NCBI GenBank assembly: GCA_016208305.1
Contig: JACQYI010000061.1
Coordinates: 1-64,000, forward strand
DNA: 64,000 bases
Source of the DNA: Oscillatoriophycideae cyanobacterium NC_groundwater_1537_Pr4_S-0.65um_50_18
Lineage (GTDB): Bacteria > Cyanobacteriota > Cyanobacteriia > Elainellales > Elainellaceae
Reading direction: 5' to 3'
This document shows positions 55,235-63,853 of the stretch, piece after piece. Both the position numbers and the translations under genes were made by a program. Each line of letters starts with the position of its first letter. The first letter of the stretch is position 1. Below the pieces are notes generated by a model. That model ran no database searches. It saw nothing but the letters and a program-made list of their open reading frames with translations, and was not told the origin of the DNA.

Positions 55235-56944
55235 TCAGGTAGGCGGCGGCAGTTCTTCCAAAATGGTAAACCGGATGTGATTGATCGACAGATCGCCCAG
55301 CGAAATATCATCTGGCTTATCGGCAGCGGTCATCTTTTCAAAAGAAATACCCTTGCCAATTTCGGCATGAAACCAGGGTAGCCCCATGAAAAAGCGGGTA
55401 GGATAAGGCCCCCCTTCTGCCACATCATCCACATTCGATTCCATCGGCAGCCAGCCAAATCCTGGCACAAAAAACTCAATCCAGACATGGTTGTAGTCTG
55501 GCTGAAGCGGCACGCCACGCTGGTCAGGATCAGCAGGACATTTGTAGCGCCCCACCGTCCGGCAGGCAATGCCGTTGAGCCGCGCCAATGCCAGCAAGAT
55601 ACCGACATATTCACCACAGGAACCGACACCCCGTTCGAGGGCAATATCGGGCGTGTCAATGTGCGGCTTCATGCCATAGGACATGCGATCGTATACGTAA
55701 TTGCGAATGCTGAGAACCTGACGCAGCAGATTAGTTTCAGTGCCGATCGCCTCGCGTGCCGATCGCCGGATCATGGGCGTATCCATTGACAAGTTATCGT
55801 TATCGACTAAATAGCGCTCTTGAAAACCGTCTGGCAGAGGCGGCAGTTTTTCTACCTGACGAGGGGTGAGATGGTATTTAATGCCGCGCACTTCCAGTAG
55901 CGCCTTCCAGCCAAACAGCCCACCGCCATTGCCGCTGACTTTGTCTAACCGAAAAACGGCAACCCGCTGGCCTTCTTGAATCTCTTCGGTAAAGGGCAAT
56001 CCGACGGGTTCAACAGCCAGCACTTTTTGGCGTGGCGTTTCGGCAGGCAAGGCGATCTTCCACTCCAGATCCCGAATGGTGGGCGTCTCCTCCAGAGGGG
56101 CAATTTCCTCTACATAGGACATTTCGATCAGGTAGCCATTGGAAAGGGCATAGTGCCGATCGGCATAGTAGTGGAAATGGACAGGATGGATAAAGGTGCG
56201 GTGCCGTGAGGTTAGCTCGCGCGAGTTGTCTAAGTCATTGGGATTGTCGCGAATGTAATATTCATCTTCGGCATAGGCCGCATATAGAATGCGATCGCTC
56301 GCAGCAGGGGTGGATGCATTGGCGTGAAAGGCAATTGCCGCCGGACAGTCATAAGGCGTGACGACGCTAAATTGCACTTCTCCGGTGGCGCGATCCATAC
56401 AGTAGACCGAGCGCTCCATGTCATCACAAACCCATAGCTCCTCTTCATTCACCGTCAGATTTTCGATCCCGACGCCTGGCGATGAAAATTGAGTAATGCG
56501 TTTTCCTGTGGTGCGATCGAACACCATGATATAGCCAGCCCTCTGGCTGGTGACGTAGACCGTAGACTGCCACACAGCCACACCATCTACCTCGTAGGGC
56601 AAGGCCACAAACAGCCGAGGTGTGAAGTCAGTTGTTGAACACCACAAAACCTGGTTGCCTTTGACAAACCAAATCTGCTGCTCCCAAAAAGCCAAGCCTC
56701 TAGCGTCTACAAAAGCCTGAACGTCATGTGGATTCAGAACCGTTGTATTGTCTGTGGCGCTATCAATTTGCAGAATGTGTCCCCGAACGGAGTCAAGCGC
56801 TAACAGCCGCTTGCCATCAGAAGCCAAACCCCGCAATGCATAGGCACCAATCGGACGAATGGTGCGACGCTGAGGATCAAAATAAGAAGATTTGAGTGCT
56901 GAAGAAGCAATCTGTTGCTCAGCAGAACTGGATTCCAGCAACAT
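55235..56944 (-). CDS. Transglutaminase-like protein with N-terminal propeller-like region
   Basis: 569 residues. The first 300 residues have repeated strands reminiscent of a beta-propeller (LRGLASDGKRLLALDSVRGH, VDGVAVWQSTVYVTSQRAGY, GVGIENLTVNEEELWVCDDM). The C-terminal transglutaminase core contains VGSCGEYVGILLALARLNGI (Cys 443), PDYNHVWIEFFVPGFGWLPM (His 486) and then ESNVDDVAEGGPYPTRFF, where the third acidic residue should lie. Papain-like transglutaminase-core proteins cut or cross-link peptides; the substrate is unknown. It lacks a signal peptide. It is upstream of the FMN reductase gene on the same strand. Confidence 0.78.
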   Translation of the reverse strand: MLLESSSAEQQIASSALKSSYFDPQRRTIRPIGAYALRGLASDGKRLLALDSVRGHILQIDSATDNTTVLNPHDVQAFVDARGLAFWEQQIWFVKGNQVLWCSTTDFTPRLFVALPYEVDGVAVWQSTVYVTSQRAGYIMVFDRTTGKRITQFSSPGVGIENLTVNEEELWVCDDMERSVYCMDRATGEVQFSVVTPYDCPAAIAFHANASTPAASDRILYAAYAEDEYYIRDNPNDLDNSRELTSRHRTFIHPVHFHYYADRHYALSNGYLIEMSYVEEIAPLEETPTIRDLEWKIALPAETPRQKVLAVEPVGLPFTEEIQEGQRVAVFRLDKVSGNGGGLFGWKALLEVRGIKYHLTPRQVEKLPPLPDGFQERYLVDNDNLSMDTPMIRRSAREAIGTETNLLRQVLSIRNYVYDRMSYGMKPHIDTPDIALERGVGSCGEYVGILLALARLNGIACRTVGRYKCPADPDQRGVPLQPDYNHVWIEFFVPGFGWLPMESNVDDVAEGGPYPTRFFMGLPWFHAEIGKGISFEKMTAADKPDDISLGDLSINHIRFTILEELPPPT

Positions 56945-57082
56945 AGGGGGCAGGAAAATAGAATTGATTCCTCATCATCCTACACAAAGCGCGCGATCGC
57001 TTATGTCACTAGAGAGACTTTTATCGCAAAGCGAACAATCCTTACCTCAAGACCACTCCCCTGTCCCCAGTAGATTGCAAAT

Positions 57083-57121
57083 TAGGGTTTTGTGGCGCGC
57101 TCCGCGCGCCACAAAACCCTA
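57083..57121. terminator. Perfect 18-bp hairpin (GGGTTTTGTGGCG family)
   Basis: TAGGGTTTTGTGGCGCGC (57083-57100) pairs exactly with GCGCGCCACAAAACCCTA (57104-57121) around TCC. It is at the 3' end of the methyltransferase gene that follows on the minus strand. Confidence 0.8.
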
Positions 57122-57145
57122 GAAGCTGGCATTAGGCAACGCAGC

Positions 57146-57790
57146 CTAAATTCGCTGAGCAATTACGGCATAAAACGGATCGCCACTGCCCACACCCAAC
57201 ATCTGCAAAAAGCTGGGAAGCGTGCTGGGACGAGCAATGACTTCGGGCGGGCTAAACCCAGGCACTGCTGCAAAATAGCGCTTGACCAATTCAACGCGAT
57301 TGCTCTCTGAACCATCGCGCCAAGCCTGAATCGCCTTTTGGTAAAACATCCGGTTGGAAAAGCTGATGATGGCGATACCGTTGGGCTTGAGGACTCGATA
57401 GATCTCAGCAAAAATCGCTTCAGGGCGCTGGAGATATTGCACCGAAACGGTGTTCAACACGGCATCAAACGACTGATCGGGTAAAGGAAAAAGCTGATTT
57501 TGGTTTAAATTCTGAACAAAGTAATGGCTGAGGCGAGGATTGCGCCCTAGCTCGTCTGGATTCAGTCCATGTCCCTCGACATGCTCAAATTCCATATCTT
57601 CGGGTAAATGAGACACCCAGCTACTCATCATGTCAAAGATGCGCATGTTGGGCTTGAGGCGCTCTTGGTACAGATCGGTGAGCTGCTGAATGAAGCTCTC
57701 ATCGACATGGGTGACGAAGCGCGGAGCGTCATAGAATAGGCGATCGTCACTTTCATCAAGCTTGGTGCGTTGAGTCGGTTGCAGCAGCAT
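57146..57790 (-). CDS. Methyltransferase-domain protein
   Basis: 214 residues. The SAM fold is divergent. The N-terminal glycine motif is weak (MRIFDMMSSWVSHLPEDMEF), but LPDQSFDAVLNTVSVQYLQR matches the core strand-4 motif and VLKPNGIAIISFSNRMFYQK the strand-5/6 motif. The opening YDAPRFVTHVDESFIQQLTD is typical of cyanobacterial proteins with a Class I methyltransferase domain. The start is at 57790. The substrate is unknown; chemistry beyond SAM binding is inference. Confidence 0.72.
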   Translation of the reverse strand: MLLQPTQRTKLDESDDRLFYDAPRFVTHVDESFIQQLTDLYQERLKPNMRIFDMMSSWVSHLPEDMEFEHVEGHGLNPDELGRNPRLSHYFVQNLNQNQLFPLPDQSFDAVLNTVSVQYLQRPEAIFAEIYRVLKPNGIAIISFSNRMFYQKAIQAWRDGSESNRVELVKRYFAAVPGFSPPEVIARPSTLPSFLQMLGVGSGDPFYAVIAQRI

Positions 57791-57981
57791 AGCGGAGCTT
57801 TGAACATTGATTTACCCTTACTAGTGTATATACAGCGTTCTAGATATGCCGTAGATGCAGCCCATCGGGCAGGAGTCTGTCTTGCATCAGAGAGTGTCAT
57901 GCTCTGCGCACGACACTCTAAAGCCCGCATGTTGAGAGAGCAAAATGGGAGTGCAAGATAAGAGTTACTTAACCTAATTTT

Positions 57982-58833
57982 TTGAAAAACTTGCTGCAAC
58001 AAAACCTGTTAATGCACCTTCAGCAAATTGTCCGCGATCGCGATCCCTTTTTAGCGACCGCAGGACATTTTTATGTGCAGTGCTACATTCGTCAACAGTT
58101 GGCTCAATGGGGAGAAGTCACAGATGATGCTTTTGACTACCGGGGCAAGACTCATCACAATTGGGTACTCAATCTGCCGTCTCAAGCAGGCTGTCAGCAC
58201 AGACCTCTCGTCTTAATAGGTGCTCACTATGACACCGTTCCAGGTTCAGTGGGTGCCGACGACAACGCAACGGGTGTAGCGGTATTGCTAGAGCTGGCGC
58301 GATCGCTCTTCACTCAACCGATCCGCTATCCTGTTCGCCTTGTAGCTTTTGATCTAGAGGAAATTGGGCTGTTGGGCAGCCGCCACCAAGCAGAGTCCTT
58401 GCGGCAGCAAAATCAGCCGCTCAGGCTCATGATTTCTCTAGAGATGTTGGGATATTGCGATCGTGCGCCCCATTCTCAAGAGTATCCTCCCGGCTTACAG
58501 TATTTCTATCCCCATCAGGGTAACTTTATTGCGCTAATCGGCAATCTTCAAACTATTCCTGATTTAATCCGTTTCAAACGAAAAATTCGTACAGAGGGCA
58601 AAACTCCCTGCGAGTGGCTTCCGGCTGGCATGCGGGGTCTAATGGTTCCGGATACTCGACGCAGCGATCACGCTCCCTTTTGGGATGCGGGCTACCCTGC
58701 CCTCATGGTGACAGATACGGCAAACCTGCGAAACCCTCACTATCACAAAAGCAGCGATCGCTTAGAAACGCTCGATCTGAATTTCCTTACGGGTGTGTGT
58801 CAGGGCTTGATCGAAAGTGTGCGATCGCTCTAA
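57982..58833 (+). CDS. M28-family zinc peptidase
   Basis: 283 residues from TTG 57982, or 273 from ATG 58012, with no strong ribosome site for either. The metal ligands of M28 aminopeptidases are present: IGAHYDTVPGSVGADDNATG (His, then Asp), AFDLEEIGLLGSRHQAESLR (catalytic and bridging Glu), RRSDHAPFWDAGYPALMVTD (Asp), and a terminal NPHYHKSSDRLETLDL (His). It has no signal peptide, unlike many secreted M28 enzymes, so it may work in the cytoplasm. It is likely monocistronic and convergent with the pot operon. Confidence 0.87.
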   Translation: MKNLLQQNLLMHLQQIVRDRDPFLATAGHFYVQCYIRQQLAQWGEVTDDAFDYRGKTHHNWVLNLPSQAGCQHRPLVLIGAHYDTVPGSVGADDNATGVAVLLELARSLFTQPIRYPVRLVAFDLEEIGLLGSRHQAESLRQQNQPLRLMISLEMLGYCDRAPHSQEYPPGLQYFYPHQGNFIALIGNLQTIPDLIRFKRKIRTEGKTPCEWLPAGMRGLMVPDTRRSDHAPFWDAGYPALMVTDTANLRNPHYHKSSDRLETLDLNFLTGVCQGLIESVRSL

Positions 58834-58887
58834 TCGCAAAGTTTTCTAAAATCGCAGTTTTCTGACTTTAAAACAGGCTTCTCTTAA

Positions 58888-58934
58888 AAAAAGCCAGATC
58901 TCAAAGGCGTAAAGCTTCTGAAATCTGGCTTTTT
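58888..58934. repeat. Long hairpin with conserved loop, copy 2
   Basis: AAAAAGCCAGAT (58888-58899) pairs with ATCTGGCTTTTT (58923-58934). The inner arms continue as TCA/TGA after a mismatch, and the loop contains AAAGGCGTAAAGC. Copy 1 (28180-28228) has the same loop segment but a different stem. It lies between the convergent M28 peptidase and potC. Confidence 0.65.
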
Positions 58935-59003
58935 GAGGCGTTGTGAAATCCTACACTTGACTGAACCTGAAAGGGCTTGCAAGCCCTACTTTTCAAGCCT
59001 AAA

Positions 59004-59813
59004 TTACTGTTGCTGACGCTTAGAAAGAGCTTGAAATGCGGTCAGGGCGATCGCAATCAGCGCAAAGGAAAATAGCGTTGTCAAGGTTCCTAAAGCATAC
59101 AGAGCTGGCGATGTGACGTTTGTGGTCATCCCAAAAATCTCTAGAGGCAGGGTATTGTCTTGCCCTGAGACGAGAGAAGTGCGGGTGAATTCGTCGTATG
59201 ACAAGGTAAAGGTCAATAGCCCAATGCCAATCAAGCTAGGGAGAATTAAGGGAAACACCACTGCCCAGAAGGTTTGGCCATCACTGGCTCCCATATCTTT
59301 CGCCGCTTCTTCATAGGCCGGATTAAAGCGGTTAAAGATTCCCAGCATGATCAGGAAAGCAAAAGGAACTGTCCAGGTCATATGCGCTCCGAAGCCAGAG
59401 GTGAACCAATTGGTGGGAATGCCTAACACCTGAAAAACGATACCGATGCCCAGAGAAACCAGCACGCTAGGCACAATCAGGCTAGAAATGGTCAGGTAGA
59501 AAAGCGTATTAGCCCCTTTGAAGCGATTCCGGAAGGCCAACCCTGCCAGCACGCTCACAATTAACGAGAACAGGACTACCGCCAATCCTAAAATTAGCGA
59601 TCGCTGGAAGGACTCTACAAAGCTTCCGACCCGCTGCTCCTGAAACACCTGCCCTAGCCAGTAAAAGCTGAAGCCACGCATGGGGAAGGTCAAAGTTCCC
59701 TCTTCGCCTTGCAGAGAGAGGGCAAAGATAGCGAACATGGGGCCATAGAGAAATAAAACGAATAGCCCAAAAAAAATGGCTAGTAAATAAAAAGAAAGCG
59801 ATCGCTTTTGCAC
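59004..59813 (-). CDS. potC: Polyamine-type ABC transporter permease PotC
   Basis: 269 residues, six helices. It shows LAIFFGLFVLFLYGPMFAIF at the start, GFSFYWLGQVFQEQRVGSFV, and EEAAKDMGASDGQTFWAVVF with the EAA loop and the PotC-type FPLILPSLIGIGLLTFTLSY. Last gene of a potA-potD-potB-potC operon. Paired with PotB it forms the channel of the importer. Substrate probably spermidine or putrescine by family; other organic cations are possible. Confidence 0.88.
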   Translation of the reverse strand: MQKRSLSFYLLAIFFGLFVLFLYGPMFAIFALSLQGEEGTLTFPMRGFSFYWLGQVFQEQRVGSFVESFQRSLILGLAVVLFSLIVSVLAGLAFRNRFKGANTLFYLTISSLIVPSVLVSLGIGIVFQVLGIPTNWFTSGFGAHMTWTVPFAFLIMLGIFNRFNPAYEEAAKDMGASDGQTFWAVVFPLILPSLIGIGLLTFTLSYDEFTRTSLVSGQDNTLPLEIFGMTTNVTSPALYALGTLTTLFSFALIAIALTAFQALSKRQQQ

Positions 59814-59925
59814 TGTTCCAAGCTCCGCAAAATTCAGTTCACGATTGAAAGATTAAAGTAAATGTAAAACTGGGTCGGAAATTTGGGTCGGCAACGGCCT
59901 GCAATCTTCGCGAGCGCTGCAAATC

Positions 59926-60783
59926 CTACAGCTCTTTGCGGATATCGACGACGCGCAAAATTCCCACGACTAAAATTAGGGTCACGGCTAGCAGAATCAC
60001 GGCATTTGCGGCAGCTAAGGGATATTGCAAGCTACCAATTTGTGTGGCAATCAGCTTACCGACAGAGGCTGACTGTCCGCCTCCCATTAGGCGCACGGTG
60101 ACAAACTCACCCATAACCAGCGTCACCACAAAAATAGAGCCGATCGCAATTCCTGAAGAAGCCAGCGGCAGGATAACTTCTTTCAAAATCTGGAAGCCTG
60201 ACGCTCCCATATCTTCTGCTGCCGTAATCAAATTGCGATCGATCCGCATCAAGCTGTTGAATATGGGGCCGATCATGAAAAAGTTGTAGAGGTGAACCAT
60301 CCCCAGGACAACGGCAAAATCAGAAAACAGCAGCCATTGGACGGGTTCTTGAACCAGATTAAGACCGAGCAAAAGCTGATTTACCAATCCTTCTTTCCCT
60401 AGAAAGGGAACCCAGGAAATCATTCGGATAATGTTAGAAGTCCAGAATGGTACGGTGCACAGCAGGAACAGAATAATCTGCCATTTCTGATTCTTGACAT
60501 GGAATGCCAGGAAGTACGACACGGGGAAAGCGATCGCCAAACAGAAAAACCACACCAGAATCACATATTTGAACGTGTTCAGATATGTTTTGAGGGAAAC
60601 CTGAGAGGTGAAAATGTCAATGTAGTTTTGCAGCGTAAATGCAGGCGTCATGGCATAGCCATTAAAGTCCCAAAAGCTGACGATCAAAATCATCAGAATG
60701 GGAAACACCAAAAACAGCAGGAAAACCAGCGTTTGCGGTGTTACCAAAGTGTAGGGTTGCAGGGCTTTCCAGGTTCTAGTCAT
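59926..60783 (-). CDS. potB: Polyamine-type ABC transporter permease PotB
   Basis: 285 residues with six helices. It has PQTLVFLLFLVFPILMILIV, TAAEDMGASGFQILKEVILP (the EAA loop with the AAEDMGAS core), SGIAIGSIFVVTLVMGEFVT and an N-terminal SFWDFNGYAMTPAFTLQNYI. It partners with PotC. The 112-base spacer to potC and the 187-base spacer to potD both contain no other gene; the latter holds repeat copy f. Confidence 0.88.
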   Translation of the reverse strand: MTRTWKALQPYTLVTPQTLVFLLFLVFPILMILIVSFWDFNGYAMTPAFTLQNYIDIFTSQVSLKTYLNTFKYVILVWFFCLAIAFPVSYFLAFHVKNQKWQIILFLLCTVPFWTSNIIRMISWVPFLGKEGLVNQLLLGLNLVQEPVQWLLFSDFAVVLGMVHLYNFFMIGPIFNSLMRIDRNLITAAEDMGASGFQILKEVILPLASSGIAIGSIFVVTLVMGEFVTVRLMGGGQSASVGKLIATQIGSLQYPLAAANAVILLAVTLILVVGILRVVDIRKEL

Positions 60784-60841
60784 AGGTTCTCTAATAGAGA
60801 TTCGATGAACGCTTCAAGAGAAATTGATGAGGGGCAGTCTA

Positions 60842-60950
60842 GGGGTCTATCCATGATTAACGGGTGTGCTGGAGTAGACAGACGGGTGAATGAAAGTTTC
60901 CCATCTACCCATTCACTCATCTACCCGCCAACTCTTACTTGACTGACCCC
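60842..60950. mobile_element. GGGTGGATGGGT minisatellite element, copy f, inside the pot operon
   Basis: 109 bp starting GGGGTC and ending GACCCC, with TA-type flanks on both sides (CTA before, TAA after). The internal order is TATCCATGATTAACGGGTGT, short GACGGGTGAATG units, then TTTCCCATCTACCC, then CTACCCGCCAACTCTTACTT and GACTGACC. It has been inserted between potD and potB. Confidence 0.8.
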
Positions 60951-60970
60951 TAACTGCCCCGTCATACTCA

Positions 60971-62293
60971 CTACGATGCGATAAATTCGTTCCACTTCTG
61001 AAGAAGGTATTTCTGCTCCTTCATCGTAGAGTTCCAGACCACCACATCGCCCATGCGCTGTTTGAAGGAACCGCCATCTCGGAGTGCGCCCTTAGGCTCT
61101 AGCTTCTTGCCAAATGGGTCGATCATGTCTGTGGCGGCTGGCTTACCTTCGTACCAAAAATCCCACTCTTCTGGCTTCATGAACTTGCGGGCATTCTCAG
61201 GGATAGCGCTGTAGTAGCCTTGCCGTCCTAAGAACGCACCCACCCAGCCGTCCAAGATCCAGTTGATGTATTCGTAGGCTGCATCAAGCTGGATGCCCGA
61301 TAAGTTCTTCGATAAACCCAGGCCGCCGCCCCAAGCTCTGTAGCCTTCTTTCATGGGGCCGTAAACACAGTTCAACCCTTTTGATTTGACAGCAGTCACG
61401 GCAGGTGACCACATCGATTGCAGCACCACCTCGCCGGATGTCATCAAGTTCACCGACTCATCAAAGGTTTTCCAGAAGGCGCGGAACTGACCTTCTTGCT
61501 TCTTCTGCTTCAAGATATCGGTGATTTGGTCAATTTCCTCCTTCGTCATGTTGCCTTTATCGACAAACTTCATCAGCCCAGCCGCTTCAGCCACCATGGC
61601 AGCATCCATGATGCCGATCGAAGGAATGTCTAGAATCGCAGTCTTGCCTTTGAAGGCCGGATCGAATAGCTCTGCCCAGCTTTCGATTTTCTTGCCCGTC
61701 AGGTCAGGTCGGTAGCCTAAGGTGTCGGCATTGTACTGAAACGGAATCAAAGTCGCCCAGTCGGTAGGGGTAGGAGAAAACTCCTTAGAGTCTTCGCCCG
61801 TCACGTACATCACCTTAATTGGAGAGGTACCTTGCGCTTGCTCGATTTTTGCACCGTCAAATTTGCCCGTGGTGAAGAAGGGGGCAATCTTATCGAAGTC
61901 TCTGATTTTCTTGGTGTCAACTGGCTTGAGGTTACCTGAAGGAACGACCAGCGGTAAGCTAAAGTACTCTCCGTCAAAGATGTCGTACTGTCCGGGCTGC
62001 GTGATGGCAATCTGGTTGTTTTCCTCAGTGCTGAGGGCACGCATGTCAAACTTAAATCCCAAATCTGCGATCGCCTTGTCTCGGATGTCATTAATCTGCG
62101 ACACGCCCGTTCCAATCAAGCGCAGGGTGACATCTTTAGACTTACCCATGTTGACTTCTGGGCTGGCCGATGGATTGCCTGGGGTGCCGGGAGCTGAGGA
62201 GGTGGTGCTAGACGAAGCGCATCGCGTAGCAGCAAATGCTGCACCCGCAGCCAACCCGGTTCTGATGATTTGACGACGAGAAATTTTAGCCAT
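60971..62293 (-). CDS. potD: Tat-exported polyamine-type substrate-binding protein PotD
   Basis: 440 residues. The N-terminus MAKISRRQIIRTGLAAGAAF with a twin-arginine pair and then ATRC, a lipobox-like Cys, indicates Tat-dependent export and lipid anchoring. A Ser/Thr/Pro-rich linker follows. The mature protein is a periplasmic-binding fold (ALSTEENNQIAITQPGQYDI, DKIAPFFTTGKFDGAKIEQA, MDAAMVAEAAGLMKFVDKGN, YINWILDGWVGAFLGRQGYY). This is longer than E. coli PotD (348) and matches cyanobacterial PotD-like proteins. It is preceded by potA and followed by potB. Ligand assignment is inferred from the operon. Confidence 0.82.
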   Translation of the reverse strand: MAKISRRQIIRTGLAAGAAFAATRCASSSTTSSAPGTPGNPSASPEVNMGKSKDVTLRLIGTGVSQINDIRDKAIADLGFKFDMRALSTEENNQIAITQPGQYDIFDGEYFSLPLVVPSGNLKPVDTKKIRDFDKIAPFFTTGKFDGAKIEQAQGTSPIKVMYVTGEDSKEFSPTPTDWATLIPFQYNADTLGYRPDLTGKKIESWAELFDPAFKGKTAILDIPSIGIMDAAMVAEAAGLMKFVDKGNMTKEEIDQITDILKQKKQEGQFRAFWKTFDESVNLMTSGEVVLQSMWSPAVTAVKSKGLNCVYGPMKEGYRAWGGGLGLSKNLSGIQLDAAYEYINWILDGWVGAFLGRQGYYSAIPENARKFMKPEEWDFWYEGKPAATDMIDPFGKKLEPKGALRDGGSFKQRMGDVVVWNSTMKEQKYLLQKWNEFIAS

Positions 62294-62513
62294 AGTGGGG
62301 GTGAATTCGTTGTTTAGGTGAGTTATTTAAGGGGAGCGTTCAAAAGACAAGCCTAGAACATGACCCCCATTCAGTTAAACGTTGCTGGGTTGAGCGCCAG
62401 AGGAGCCAACCTGTGAAGCGAACCCGTAGAGTAAACCTAGGGTCTGCTCTTTTGATTTGCAGGATACACTGAAAATCAAGAACGACTGGGTCGAGCATTT
62501 GGGGTCGGGTAAT

Positions 62514-63701
62514 TTAATGTGATAGAAAAACACATTCATCGACTGCCCAAGTCAAGGTAACGAGCTGCCCTTCAGGAACCGCTTGATTGACCCATTCAGA
62601 GCTGCGCACCTTATAGGTAATTTCTTGCCCTGTCGCTTCCACCATCAGCGAAACCCGCGTGATGTACCCTGTAAACTCGATCGCCGTAATCCTGGCTGTG
62701 AGCTGATTCGGAGCCGTTGGATCGGCAGGAGGATAGGGGAGCATGTCCATAGAATCGCTCCGCACGCAGCAGCCCGCTTCCATGCCTGTATCAGCCGCCA
62801 GACCCCGGCAAAAGAAGGTACCAATTCCTTCTACTTCCAGACGGATCACTGCACCTTGTTCATCCAGCGCCACACCGCTCACTTTACCTGAAAAGATATT
62901 GTTGTCTCCGACAAATCGCGCTACAAATCGGGAGGCTGGTGTTCTGAAGATGTCTGCGGGCGCTCCAATCTGGTCGATGCGGCCGTTATCCATGACGACA
63001 ATCTGATCGGATAGAGAAAAAGCCTCATCCTGTCCGTGGGTGACTTGAATGAAGGTCATGCCAAACTGCTTTTGCAACCGCCGCAGTTCACCTCTGGTTT
63101 TTACCCGCAGGTTTTCATCTAGAGCGCTGAGCGGCTCATCTAGCAGCAGCACTTGGGGTCGCGTCACCAAGGCTCTGGCTAGAGCGGCTCTTTGCTGTTG
63201 CCCACCGCTGAGCTTAGCAGGCTTGCGATCGGCAAACTGGCTCAATCCCACAATTTCAATCATTTCATTCACCCGCTGACTGCGCTCGGCGGGCGGCACA
63301 TTTCGCATTTTCAACCCAAACTCTACGTTTTCCCAGACCGATTTATGAGGAAACAGGGCATAGCTCTGAAACATCATGGCAGAGTTGCGCTTGGCGGGGG
63401 GTAGGTCATTTACCCGGCGATCGCCAATCAGCAGATCACCACTCGTAATGTCCTCATGCCCTGCAATCATGCGCAGGGTGGTGGTTTTGCCGCAGCCGCT
63501 CGGCCCCAGTAAACAGGTGTAAGATCCAGGCGGAATGTCCAGATTGATATCTTTGACGGCTACGAACGAGCCATATTTTTTCGTTACCGATCGCAGCGTC
63601 ACCCCAGAACTTTGAGCCGCTAACTCTTGCTGAAGCTTGCTTTCGGCAGACTCTTGAGCCAATGTCACACCTGGAGAAGAAGTAGAGACGGGTGAATTCA
63701 T
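62514..63701 (-). CDS. potA: Polyamine-type ABC transporter ATP-binding protein PotA
   Basis: 395 residues. A 30-residue Ser/Gln-rich N-terminal tail precedes the ATPase. Walker A is CLLGPSGCGKTTTLRMIAGH, the signature is [20 protein letters not shown], Walker B is VLLLDEPLSALDENLRVKTR, and the H-loop is IQVTHGQDEAFSLSDQIVVM. The C-terminal third is a TOBE domain (FIARFVGDNNIFSGKVSG-like and ITAIEFTGYITRVSLMVEAT), typical of PotA/MalK-type importers. First gene of the pot operon. Its upstream region carries an NtcA-type site at 63838-63853. Confidence 0.92.
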   Translation of the reverse strand: MNSPVSTSSPGVTLAQESAESKLQQELAAQSSGVTLRSVTKKYGSFVAVKDINLDIPPGSYTCLLGPSGCGKTTTLRMIAGHEDITSGDLLIGDRRVNDLPPAKRNSAMMFQSYALFPHKSVWENVEFGLKMRNVPPAERSQRVNEMIEIVGLSQFADRKPAKLSGGQQQRAALARALVTRPQVLLLDEPLSALDENLRVKTRGELRRLQKQFGMTFIQVTHGQDEAFSLSDQIVVMDNGRIDQIGAPADIFRTPASRFVARFVGDNNIFSGKVSGVALDEQGAVIRLEVEGIGTFFCRGLAADTGMEAGCCVRSDSMDMLPYPPADPTAPNQLTARITAIEFTGYITRVSLMVEATGQEITYKVRSSEWVNQAVPEGQLVTLTWAVDECVFLSH

Positions 63702-63837
63702 AGATTTAGAAGGTGGGATGAGAGTACTTCAAAGTAATCTGGACGCTTAAATCCGATAGCTACACTCCAAAACACTGGGGCTAACTGCTTTGAGAGGTTG
63801 TACGCTGTAACCTTACATAGACCTGGCATATGCAGAT

Positions 63838-63853
63838 TGTATGCAAAGATACA
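63838..63853. promoter_or_regulatory. NtcA-binding site upstream of potA
   Basis: TGTA, eight bases, TACA at 63838-63853 (GTA at 63839-63841, TAC at 63850-63852) is a full match to the NtcA consensus. It is 137 bases upstream of the potA start on the minus strand. A weak TATGTA -10-like box follows about 19 bases further down. The remaining 63854-64000 shows nothing else. Confidence 0.6.

Noticed and set aside
57892-57920. Imperfect palindrome AGAGTGTC/GACACTCT upstream of the M28 gene
   Set aside because: Ten or so base pairs with a G-U pair and no T-run or second copy; too weak to list.
59004-63701. Pot operon as an iron or thiamine transporter
   Set aside because: PotA TOBE domain, PotB/PotC loops and binding-protein fold fit the polyamine group better, though the ligand is not proven.
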